Source of the DNA: Victivallales bacterium
Lineage (GTDB): Bacteria; Verrucomicrobiota; Lentisphaeria; Oligosphaerales; Oligosphaeraceae
Direction: 5' to 3'
Length of the DNA: 7,164 nt
Assembly (NCBI GenBank): GCA_017543165.1
Contig: JAFYGL010000088.1
Location: 1-7,164, forward strand
Shown: piece after piece, positions 1 through 6,010 of the stretch
How positions within the stretch are numbered: position 1 is the first letter of the stretch
Layout of the letters: each line of letters opens with the position of its first letter
The notes under the pieces: generated by a model
Databases searched by the model: none
What the model was told of the DNA's origin: nothing
What the model saw: only the letters and a program-made list of their open reading frames with translations
Program-made: the position numbers and the translations under genes

Positions 1-1130
1 GCTCCTGGCTTGATTACTTTCTCAAAGTTAGTGTAATTCCTGAATATTGTGTCCTTGTTGTTCAATTCACTTAAGCCCTTGAGCAATTCCTTTGGTGATG
101 TACAGTTTGCCGCCAGGCTTCTCACCCATGACGAAGGCATCCATTCTGTTATCTTCAACAACTCTATCCCTGCGGCCAGTCTCCTCCACGGCCTGTTATA
201 TGGCCTGCTTTCCGTATTGTCCCATTCAATATCAAGTTTTCTCCTTTGACCTATCCTCCACCAAGCATCCCATAATGCATCTACATATTCTGTCATTTCT
301 TTATCCAAGTTGCACCTTGTCGTGTCTGGAAGCATATTCGCTGTACCAAATATCAATGCCTCCTTCTCTATATTCCCTATTTCTCCTGAATGTAGCACTC
401 CTAAATCCAATGCCTCTGCAATTCGCCGAAACTGCCTCCTGTTGTTCTTGTACCCCAACACGTCGAATATCCCCTCCAGCAATGCCCTCTCCTCTCCTTT
501 CTTTTCTATTTCATGCCTAATGTTGCTGACTTTTGTACTAAATCTGGCAAGTCCCGCTGCTTCCAATAGCCTTCTGACCTTGCTATCCTCTGTCATTGCC
601 CATCTCAATGCACATTCCCCCTTCCCGATTTTATCAGCGTATGAGTATCTTGATTCCTCTAGTTCCCATAACAGTCTTCTCCAGTTCTCGTCTACATATT
701 TGCTTAATACCAATATCTGCATTCTCCCTGCAGTCTGCGGCATGTCATTCTCCCAAACCACATGCAGTATCACATTACCGTAACGTTCATCTCCTTCGTG
801 GCCATGCCTGTACCAGTCGCTTCTTTTCTTATGTATCTCCACATCTCCACAGCTTAATTTCCCGTCAATTAACATTGACGCGTTATGGAAATCCGGACCA
901 GCCCCATTGTTCCATATCCCGTTTGACAGTACTTTCAAACTAGCACCGTCCTCCGTTGTCAATTCACCTTCCAGTTTCTGCTCGTTCCATATAGTCTGGA
1001 GAAACCTTTCGTTGAATTCAAAGTCCAAAGCCCCATCTTCCATTACTGCGTCCAATTCCTTTTCCTTGCTGGCTCCTGCTATTTTCGCAGCATACCTGTG
1101 CATTCTGTATTTCTCTACTAGATTTTCCAT
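1..1130 (-). CDS. DUF2851 family protein, 5' part only (runs off left edge)
   Basis: Reading the minus strand from the ATG at 1130-1128 gives an unbroken frame of 376 codons that leaves the window with no stop, so the C-terminus is missing. I recognise the DUF2851 family from its conserved core: an N-x-G-A-G-P-D-F box (about residues 75-81), G-D-V-E-I-H (95-100), S-D-W-Y-R-H-G-H (104-111) and N-V-I-L-H-V-V (119-125). Members are usually a little over 400 residues, so most of the protein is present. The start is fixed: an in-frame TAA lies at 1148-1146, with AGGA at 1142-1139 as a somewhat distant ribosome site. The function is not established. The order G-P-D ... V-E-x-H loosely recalls the PD-(D/E)xK nuclease core, but that is speculation. 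It is transcribed away from the winged-helix operon. Its codons look more A-rich (AGA, GGA, ATA) than those of the plus-strand genes. Confidence 0.88.
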   Translation of the reverse strand, partial: MENLVEKYRMHRYAAKIAGASKEKELDAVMEDGALDFEFNERFLQTIWNEQKLEGELTTEDGASLKVLSNGIWNNGAGPDFHNASMLIDGKLSCGDVEIHKKRSDWYRHGHEGDERYGNVILHVVWENDMPQTAGRMQILVLSKYVDENWRRLLWELEESRYSYADKIGKGECALRWAMTEDSKVRRLLEAAGLARFSTKVSNIRHEIEKKGEERALLEGIFDVLGYKNNRRQFRRIAEALDLGVLHSGEIGNIEKEALIFGTANMLPDTTRCNLDKEMTEYVDALWDAWWRIGQRRKLDIEWDNTESRPYNRPWRRLAAGIELLKITEWMPSSWVRSLAANCTSPKELLKGLSELNNKDTIFRNYTNFEKVIKPG

Positions 1131-1317
1131 CTTCTGCTTTCCTATTTATTTCATTCATCTGTTCATATTGAAATCACTACATTCCTTAACTACTATATAA
1201 CGTAATCTTTATGATTTTCTTGTATCATATTTCATAATTTCATCAAAAATTCTTATTTCTATCTAAATCTGCTATTGACCCATTTGTGCCTCCCCTGTTT
1301 CCCCTCATACGCCAAAG

Positions 1318-1370
1318 ACTATACTAAACTATAATGCAATATATTGTAATATAGTGTAGTATAGTATAGT
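1318..1370. promoter_or_regulatory. 48-bp palindrome with ACTATA/TATAGT half-sites: putative operator or centromere-like site
   Basis: Bases 1318-1365 form an inverted repeat with a dyad between 1341 and 1342; 21 of 24 base pairs match. The perfect core is CAATATATTG (1337-1346). Each arm carries two copies of one hexamer 10 bp apart: ACTATA at 1318-1323 and 1328-1333, and TATAGT at 1350-1355 and 1360-1365. A further TATAGT lies at 1365-1370 and a variant TGTAGT at 1355-1360. Ten-bp spacing puts the half-sites on one face of the helix, as expected for cooperative binding of a dimeric winged-helix protein. It lies 130 bp upstream of such a gene. In tubC-tubR-tubZ partition loci an AT-rich repeat array sits upstream of tubR. 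That the downstream protein binds here is inference; the repeats are seen directly. Confidence 0.75.
1343..1370 (+). promoter_or_regulatory. candidate sigma-70-type promoter inside the palindrome
   Basis: TATAGT at 1365-1370 matches the -10 consensus at five of six positions. A weak -35-like TATTGT lies at 1343-1348 with a 16-base spacer. A transcript would start near 1377, just ahead of the AGGAGG at 1384-1389. If real, the half-sites overlap the promoter and binding there would repress it, consistent with autoregulation. A second, weaker option is TTATCT (1430-1435) with TAATAA (1454-1459). The AT-richness makes chance matches likely. Confidence 0.3.
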
Positions 1371-1394
1371 TTAATATTGGCCTAGGAGGCGTAG

Positions 1395-1463
1395 ATGCCT
1401 GCGGGAATTTGCAAAATGCGGCGATTGGGTTATCTTACGACGATTTTTTGTTCTAATAAATAA
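1395..1463 (+). CDS. 22-codon small ORF with strong ribosome site (possible leader peptide)
   Basis: ATG at 1395 is preceded by a full AGGAGG at 1384-1389 with 5-base spacing, the strongest Shine-Dalgarno match noticed in this window. The frame runs 22 codons to TAA at 1461-1463. The peptide begins MPAGICKMRR and continues into a short hydrophobic stretch (L-G-Y-L-T-T-I-F-C) before a polar end, so a very small membrane or leader peptide is possible. It ends 36 bases before the winged-helix start. AGGC (1387-1390) can pair with GCCT (1397-1400), which could hide the ribosome site and the start codon. No family is recognised. The site may be chance, or a remnant of an older gene start. Confidence 0.35.
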   Translation: MPAGICKMRRLGYLTTIFCSNK

Positions 1464-1499
1464 GAAACACGCGTACGCAAGCAAAAAACAGGAAAACGA

Positions 1500-1859
1500 A
1501 TGAAAAAGAACGTCGCCATGGTAGATGAACTTGGGCCTCTGTTTGAGGAACAGGTGCTGCGGCTTCAGGAAAGTCATTTCATGATCCTGTATTGGGCTAC
1601 GCAGAGCGAAGGGCGGGGCTACAAATACAACATAACCAATGCCTTTGACGACATGAAGCAGGCGGGGCTGACACGAACAAAGCAGACCGCCGTCTCATCC
1701 GTCTTTGCACTTTCCACATTGTGTTTCATTGACATTCGGGACGAGCATAACAGAAAGAACATATACATAACCCGCTATGGTGCCCGTGCGCTTGAGATGA
1801 TGGTCAAGAGAGACCTGTTCAAACCGCAGGCATCGGCATATCTGGAGAACTTGCAATGA
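1500..1859 (+). CDS. winged-helix DNA-binding protein (TubR/MarR/PadR-like fold)
   Basis: A 119-residue protein with the layout of a small winged-helix regulator. A long amphipathic helix comes first (about 14-35). A recognition-helix-like stretch follows (about 58-74, T-R-T-K-Q-T-A-V-S-S-V). Then comes a beta hairpin wing (about 76-91, F-I-D-I-R-D-E-H-N-R-K-N-I-Y-I-T) and a C-terminal helix opening R-Y-G-A-R-A-L, the usual 'LT..G...L' ending of MarR/PadR-type folds. The start at 1500 has AGGA at 1490-1493 with 6-base spacing; M7 is a weaker alternative. Its stop overlaps the next start as ATGA, so translation is probably coupled. Position and size match TubR, the winged-helix centromere binder of TubZ partition systems, and a palindromic array lies upstream. 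The fold call is fairly firm; the TubR-like role is inference from context, and a plain autorepressor is the alternative. Confidence 0.75.
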   Translation: MKKNVAMVDELGPLFEEQVLRLQESHFMILYWATQSEGRGYKYNITNAFDDMKQAGLTRTKQTAVSSVFALSTLCFIDIRDEHNRKNIYITRYGARALEMMVKRDLFKPQASAYLENLQ

Positions 1860-2956
1860 CAATTGGAATCGGCGGCGCAGGCTGCAAATTGGCCGTGGAA
1901 CTCGACAATGAAGCAGTTCTGGTGAACGTGTCCCAGGTTGAGCTTAACAAGGTTCAAGGCGGAGGGGAGAGAATATTGGCTACCGTAAGGGCTGAGCACG
2001 GCCAGTTCCGCGGCTCCAGGAAGAATCCCGAAATCGGGCATGACGCATACGAATCCATCAAGAGGGAACTTCAGGCAGCCATACGCGGCAACAAGGTGTT
2101 CAGCTCCACAGGCGGCGGAACAGGGAACGGCATCACCTCTGGCATTCTGAACGACTTGGCGAAAGCGGAGAACGTCAGCACATCTGACAAGACATTCTTC
2201 GGCATAGTGCTGCCTTACGCTGGCCTTGAATCATCGGAATTCGTGGACAATACCATCGACTTCCTGACTGGGCCGCTTACGGAGGCAATCGACAGCGGAA
2301 ACACAGGAAACATAGTGCTCTTCAGCAACAAGGACAAGTTCGAAAAGGAAATAGCGGAGGATGTGTTCAACACAATGCTGATAGATTCCCTCAAGGTCTT
2401 CCTTGCAATACCTGACAAGAACGAGATGTACCGCTTGAGGGACGGCCATATTGACCATGAGGACTTCGCACTGTACATTTCCAAGCCCTACTTCAACTAT
2501 TTCACAAGTTTTGAATACGAGCCATCCAAGGACTTCGAGGCGCAGCTGGACGCGAACATGAACACCTTGCTCCTTGAGCCAGACAATGCGATCGAGGCGA
2601 TGTTCCTGCTTGAGATACCACAGGGCGGAGACCCCACCATCTTCTACAGCGTGCTGCGCTATTTCAACGGCAAGGATGTAACACCCATATACAGCGTGAT
2701 AGAGAATCCATCCCTTAAGAAGCCGTTCATCACAGTTTCACTGTTGTATTCACGAAAGCCAGATGAATTGCTGGAGGATTTCAACAGAATCAGCGAGCAC
2801 CACGCGCAGGTGAAGGTGAAGAAGTCCCTTGACCAGTATGTCCCAATGCCGAAGCTGGCAGTGAACATGGAGGACGAGGCCAAGAAGGCAGTAAGCAAAC
2901 GGACAGATGTGCAGGAAGACGTGCTTGCAACATTGCGTCGTATTGGTAAACTATGA
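1856..2956 (+). CDS. divergent FtsZ/tubulin-superfamily GTPase (TubZ-like or FtsZ-like)
   Basis: Several FtsZ/tubulin nucleotide loops can be read in order. T1 is I-G-I-G-G-A-G-C at residues 3-10. A strand and loop V-L-V-N-V-S-Q-V-E-L-N (21-31) resembles the FtsZ N-T-D-x-Q-x-L region. The tubulin signature is G-G-G-T-G-N-G at 86-92 (canonical GGGTG[TS]G). F-S-N-K-D-K-F (156-162) matches the guanine-contacting N-D/R segment and is followed by helix H7 (about 165-185). D-G-H-I-D-H-E-D-F (196-204) sits where the catalytic T7 loop (N-x-D-x-x-D) is expected, with D200 and D203 as candidate acids. So nucleotide binding and polymer-dependent hydrolysis look intact. No start codon exists upstream before an in-frame stop at 1793-1795, so T1 begins only two residues in, shorter than in typical FtsZ. 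GGAG at 1844-1847 is the ribosome site. The last residues (355-362, D-V-L-A-T-L-R-R) resemble the FtsZ C-terminal peptide. It is not the cell's canonical FtsZ: no division genes adjoin it and similarity is weak outside the loops. TubZ, phage PhuZ and distant FtsZ-like families are the alternatives. Confidence 0.87.
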   Translation: MTIGIGGAGCKLAVELDNEAVLVNVSQVELNKVQGGGERILATVRAEHGQFRGSRKNPEIGHDAYESIKRELQAAIRGNKVFSSTGGGTGNGITSGILNDLAKAENVSTSDKTFFGIVLPYAGLESSEFVDNTIDFLTGPLTEAIDSGNTGNIVLFSNKDKFEKEIAEDVFNTMLIDSLKVFLAIPDKNEMYRLRDGHIDHEDFALYISKPYFNYFTSFEYEPSKDFEAQLDANMNTLLLEPDNAIEAMFLLEIPQGGDPTIFYSVLRYFNGKDVTPIYSVIENPSLKKPFITVSLLYSRKPDELLEDFNRISEHHAQVKVKKSLDQYVPMPKLAVNMEDEAKKAVSKRTDVQEDVLATLRRIGKL

Positions 2957-2971
2957 GGCTCGGCTTTTGAA

Positions 2972-4057
2972 ATGAAGACGGATACTGATAGAATTGACGC
3001 AAGCATCACCTCGCAGGGTTTGACTTCAAGGAATGTGGAGCTTGAGGAAAAGACAAAGGTGATGGCACCCAAGGGCGGCAGGCAATATATCTCCACAAGA
3101 AAGAAGACCATCGATCATGCGGGCATCAAGCGCAAGGCCCAGGAAAATCCATACACCATTGAGAGCGAACTGGCGAAAGGCGCGGAAAGTGTCCTGTACA
3201 TTGGTGATTTGGAGGGGCAGCAGGTCTGCATAAAGTGCGTCAGGGGCTTTTTGAACAAAATCATAGGCGACAGCGCCACAAGGCGCCAGGAGGAGAGGCT
3301 GGAGAAAGTCTCCTACCGCACCAAGGTCAGGCACATAATGAATGAATACGAGGTGTCCAAACTTGTCTGTACAGATACTGATGACACGCCCCTTGTTCAT
3401 ATCTACGCGCTGCGCAAAGTGAAGAAATTCGGCCTGGAGCTGGGATACGATCTGATAATGGAATACCTGACAGGCCATGACCTGGCGGACAAGGCACTGA
3501 CAAAGAGCCTCTCCGTGGAGGACAAGATAGATGTGTTCGCGCAGGCTGTAAAGGCAATTTGCTATTTCCACAGCAAGCGCCTCATACACCTGGACATAAA
3601 ACCCTCCAACTTCATCCTCAACAATGGGCGCGTCAAGCTGATTGACTTTGGTGTTTCAGTGGGCGACGGCTTCAAGCCCATGGCAATCACAGGAACAGGC
3701 GGCTACCTCTCGCCTGAACAGATATGCAAGGCACCACTCAATGGCGCAACGGATGTGTTCGCACTTGGAGTGGCGTTTGCCGTCTTCTTTGGCGCAAAAC
3801 CGCTGAACCAGCCACAAAGCAGCCTGGTGCAGAAACAATTCCGCACAGACGCCAAATACCACCTTGAAAAAGACAACAGGCCCAGCATTCTGGACATACC
3901 TGAACTGGATGATTATCCAGAACTGCAGGAAATCATAAGGGACTGCACAATACCCAGAAGAGATCTGCGCATAAACAGCAGCCAGGGACTTTACCTAAGA
4001 ATAAAGGACTGGGCAAAAACAAACAACATAACGCTTCCTTCGCTGGCAAACAACTAA
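2972..4057 (+). CDS. cytosolic Hanks-type Ser/Thr protein kinase
   Basis: A 361-residue protein with a kinase domain from about residue 61. Key residues are visible: a degenerate glycine loop (L-A-K-G-A-E-S-V, 67-74, keeping one of three glycines), the ATP lysine K88 in V-C-I-K-C-V, a helix-C glutamate at E125 or E127, the hinge L-I-M-E-Y-L (161-166), the catalytic loop H-L-D-I-K-P-S-N (206-213), D-F-G (225-227), G-T-G-G-Y-L-S-P-E (241-249) and the helix-F aspartate in A-T-D-V-F-A-L-G-V. Catalysis should be intact. The H-L-D motif replaces H-R-D, so this is a non-RD kinase that may not need activation-loop phosphorylation. The first 60 residues are basic and Ser/Thr-rich, probably disordered. 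No membrane segment or extracellular sensor is seen. The start at 2972 lies 15 bases after the FtsZ-like stop with GAGG at 2955-2958; M31 (3062) is an alternative start. The genetic link suggests the GTPase or winged-helix protein as substrate, which is inference. Confidence 0.92.
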   Translation: MKTDTDRIDASITSQGLTSRNVELEEKTKVMAPKGGRQYISTRKKTIDHAGIKRKAQENPYTIESELAKGAESVLYIGDLEGQQVCIKCVRGFLNKIIGDSATRRQEERLEKVSYRTKVRHIMNEYEVSKLVCTDTDDTPLVHIYALRKVKKFGLELGYDLIMEYLTGHDLADKALTKSLSVEDKIDVFAQAVKAICYFHSKRLIHLDIKPSNFILNNGRVKLIDFGVSVGDGFKPMAITGTGGYLSPEQICKAPLNGATDVFALGVAFAVFFGAKPLNQPQSSLVQKQFRTDAKYHLEKDNRPSILDIPELDDYPELQEIIRDCTIPRRDLRINSSQGLYLRIKDWAKTNNITLPSLANN

Positions 4058-4067
4058 CAGGTGTTCA

Positions 4068-5219
4068 ATGTCAAGGACTATCTGGATAATCAGCGGCGAG
4101 ACCTCGGGAGACATGTACGGGGCTGCTCTGGCAAAGGAACTTTGGGAACGCCAGCCAGAACTGACCATAAAGGGAATGGGCGGCGTCGCAATGCGCGAGG
4201 CCGGCGTGGAAATAATGGTGGATTCCACGGAGCTCGGCGTGGTGGGAATAGTCGAGGTGCTCAAGAGCATTTTCTTTTTCATAAGACTGCTGAAGGACAT
4301 GGCGCGCCGCGCCGCCGAGGAACGGCCTGACGCTGTGATTCTTATTGACTATCCTGGCTTCAACCTGCGCCTGGCGCAGCGGCTCCACAAGGCAGGAATC
4401 CCAGTAATCTACTACATCAGCCCACAGGTCTGGGCATGGAAGAAAGGCAGAATCAAGACCATCGCAAAATGCGTGCGCAGAATGCTGTGCATATTCCCGT
4501 TCGAGCCCTCTGTCTATGAAGGAACTGGGCTTGACGTAAAGTTCATCGGCCATCCATTGCTGGATATCCTCGCCCCGCTGCGCAACAGCGATATCCAGCG
4601 CGATGAAAAACTGGTTCTCCTGCTCCCTGGCAGCCGTTCCAATGAACTCAAGGCACTGCTTGGGACTTTTGTGCAGGCGGCCTTGCTCCTCATGGAAAAA
4701 CATAAGGAACTGCATTTCGCAATCCCGCTGCCACGGGAGAAAACCAGAAGACTGGCGGAACGGCTCCTGGCGGAATGCAATCTAAACGAAGAACAAAGGA
4801 AATGCTTCCAGATAAGCGTCGGCGATACCAGGCAGCTGATGAAAAAGGCAATTGCAGGCATTGCCGCCAGCGGGACAGTCACCGTGGAGGCCGCCATGCT
4901 TGGCCTGCCACTGGTGGTGTCCTACAAGGTCAGCTGGTTCACATATCAAGTGGCAAAGGCACTGGTCAAACTGCCGTCAATCACTATTGCAAATCTTGTG
5001 ACGGGGCAGACTGTATATGAGGAAAGACTGCAATACGACGCAGTGCCAGGCAAACTGGCAAAGGCGCTTGATGACATTCTTCCAGGCGGCTCCCGCAGGC
5101 GGACTTGCCTTGAAGGTATTGAAAAATGCGTGAAAATGCTTGGAGAAGACACAAAGGCGAGCGCCAGGGCGGCGGAAGCCGTACTTGATGTGCTTGAGGG
5201 CAGGGCAGGGGATTTATGA
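4068..5219 (+). CDS. lpxB: lipid-A-disaccharide synthase LpxB
   Basis: LpxB (glycosyltransferase family 19) joins UDP-2,3-diacylglucosamine to lipid X to give the lipid A disaccharide, at the cytoplasmic face of the inner membrane. The 383-residue length matches the family (382 in E. coli). Family landmarks in order are S-G-E-T-S-G-D (9-15), G-V-V-G-I-V-E-V-L (57-65), I-D-Y-P-G-F-N (93-99), Y-I-S-P-Q-V-W-A-W-K (116-125), F-P-F-E-P (143-147), F-I-G-H-P-L (159-164), L-L-P-G-S-R-x-x-E (185-193) and A-S-G-T-x-T-V-E-A near the C-terminal donor-binding domain. The ATG at 4068 has AGGTG at 4059-4063. Only 10 bases separate it from the kinase stop, and no promoter or terminator is seen between them. 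It overlaps the next gene as ATGA. The usual partners lpxA/lpxD/lpxI are not adjacent. LpxB implies an outer membrane with lipopolysaccharide. Confidence 0.97.
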   Translation: MSRTIWIISGETSGDMYGAALAKELWERQPELTIKGMGGVAMREAGVEIMVDSTELGVVGIVEVLKSIFFFIRLLKDMARRAAEERPDAVILIDYPGFNLRLAQRLHKAGIPVIYYISPQVWAWKKGRIKTIAKCVRRMLCIFPFEPSVYEGTGLDVKFIGHPLLDILAPLRNSDIQRDEKLVLLLPGSRSNELKALLGTFVQAALLLMEKHKELHFAIPLPREKTRRLAERLLAECNLNEEQRKCFQISVGDTRQLMKKAIAGIAASGTVTVEAAMLGLPLVVSYKVSWFTYQVAKALVKLPSITIANLVTGQTVYEERLQYDAVPGKLAKALDDILPGGSRRRTCLEGIEKCVKMLGEDTKASARAAEAVLDVLEGRAGDL

Positions 5220-6004
5220 GCGAAGACAACATTGGCATAACAGTTCTGGGCAGCGGCAGTTCGGGAAACTGCACGATTATCCAATACGGCGGCACTGCAA
5301 TAATGGTGGACGCTGGCTTCAGTGCTCGTGAAACCCAAAGACGCCTGCAAAAGGCTGGACTGGAGGGGCTGCACATCAACGCAATACTTGTCACCCATGA
5401 GCATGATGACCACGTAAAGGGCCTTCGCGTGTGCTCCCAGACATTCGACGCCCCTATATTCGCCTCCATGAAATGTGCACAGAAAATGCGCAGCAAGGAC
5501 GAGCGCCTGCGCCAAATGGCTACTTTTGCACCTGGCGGGACATTTGACATAGGCTCCATCACGGTCTGCCCATTCTCAATTCCACATGACGCTTCGGACC
5601 CTGTGGCGTTCTCATTCATCTGCGGCAACAGGAAAATCGCTGTTGCAACCGATATCGGCTATGCAAGTTCAATGGTGGAATACCAGCTCAAGGAATGCAC
5701 AGCACTCGTGCTGGAAAGCAACCATGACCTGAACATGCTGGCCGCATCGTCCCGCCCATGGCACCTCAAGCAGAGAATCTTGAGCAGGCAGGGACACTTG
5801 AGCAACGAAGCCAGTGCACAACTCCTCGCGGACGTGGCTTCCGACTGCACCAGGAACGTCATCCTTGCCCACATCAGCAGGGAGTGCAATTTGGAGAAAA
5901 TTGCACTTGACAGGGCGCAGCAATGCCTCCAGAACATTGACAGGCCTGACATAGCCTTGCAGACCGCACATCAGGACAGCCCAATCGAAACGCTCTGGTG
6001 CTGA
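5216..6004 (+). CDS. MBL-fold metallohydrolase, YycJ/WalJ family
   Basis: A 262-residue metallo-beta-lactamase-fold protein. The N-terminus L-G-S-G-S-S-G-N-C (11-19) and the motifs G-H-L-S-N-E (193-198) and L-A-H-I-S-R-E-C-N (217-225) mark the YycJ/WalJ group. Metal ligands are H61, H63, D65 and H66 (T-H-E-H-D-D-H), H124 (I-P-H-D), D146 (A-T-D-I-G) and H219. The length is normal for the group. Firmicute WalJ is encoded with the WalRK two-component genes and has been tied to nuclease activity and DNA-damage phenotypes; the exact substrate here is unknown. The ATG overlaps the lpxB stop (ATGA), with AGGGG just upstream at 5207-5211, so translation is probably coupled to lpxB. A long hairpin element begins 6 bases after the stop. 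The family call is firm; the cellular role is not. Confidence 0.93.
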   Translation: MSEDNIGITVLGSGSSGNCTIIQYGGTAIMVDAGFSARETQRRLQKAGLEGLHINAILVTHEHDDHVKGLRVCSQTFDAPIFASMKCAQKMRSKDERLRQMATFAPGGTFDIGSITVCPFSIPHDASDPVAFSFICGNRKIAVATDIGYASSMVEYQLKECTALVLESNHDLNMLAASSRPWHLKQRILSRQGHLSNEASAQLLADVASDCTRNVILAHISRECNLEKIALDRAQQCLQNIDRPDIALQTAHQDSPIETLWC

Positions 6005-6010
6005 TTGCCA

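Larger units (their letters stand above)
1131..1499. other. AT-rich divergent intergenic region
   Basis: This 369-bp gap separates the minus-strand DUF2851 start from the plus-strand winged-helix start, so it must hold promoters for both directions. Its right half contains the palindromic operator-like array, a candidate promoter and a small ORF, all listed separately. The left half (1131-1310) is AT-rich and shows no RNA gene and no convincing sigma-70 promoter. On the minus strand TATAGT at 1197-1192 could be a -10 box for the DUF2851 gene, but no good -35 box lies at the right distance. The short palindrome GCGTACGC at 1471-1478 lies in the winged-helix leader. Confidence 0.7.

Noticed and set aside
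49..1200. A series of overlapping plus-strand open frames over the DUF2851 region
   Set aside because: They overlap each other in different frames and lack recognisable domains, while the minus strand gives one long frame with clear DUF2851 motifs. They are shadows.
1318..1365. Palindrome as an intrinsic transcription terminator for the DUF2851 or upstream gene
   Set aside because: It lies between two divergent starts, so there is no transcript to end. The stem is almost pure A/T with no GC-rich part or trailing T-run.
1444..1449. Run of six T (TTTTTT) upstream of the winged-helix gene as an attenuator
   Set aside because: No stable GC-rich stem precedes it, so a terminator/attenuator is not supported.
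1856..2956. Calling this gene ftsZ
   Set aside because: The loops fit the superfamily, but the short N-terminus, GGGTGNG signature and lack of division neighbours argue for a divergent paralogue or TubZ-like protein.
2953..2970. Five-codon frame whose ATG overlaps the FtsZ-like stop, ending just before the kinase start
   Set aside because: Too short to be a gene. The ATGA overlap could aid reinitiation, but it is easily chance, and GAGG here is better explained as the kinase ribosome site.
4071..5628. Long minus-strand open frames over lpxB and the hydrolase gene
   Set aside because: They lie antisense to two confidently identified genes and show no domain features of their own.
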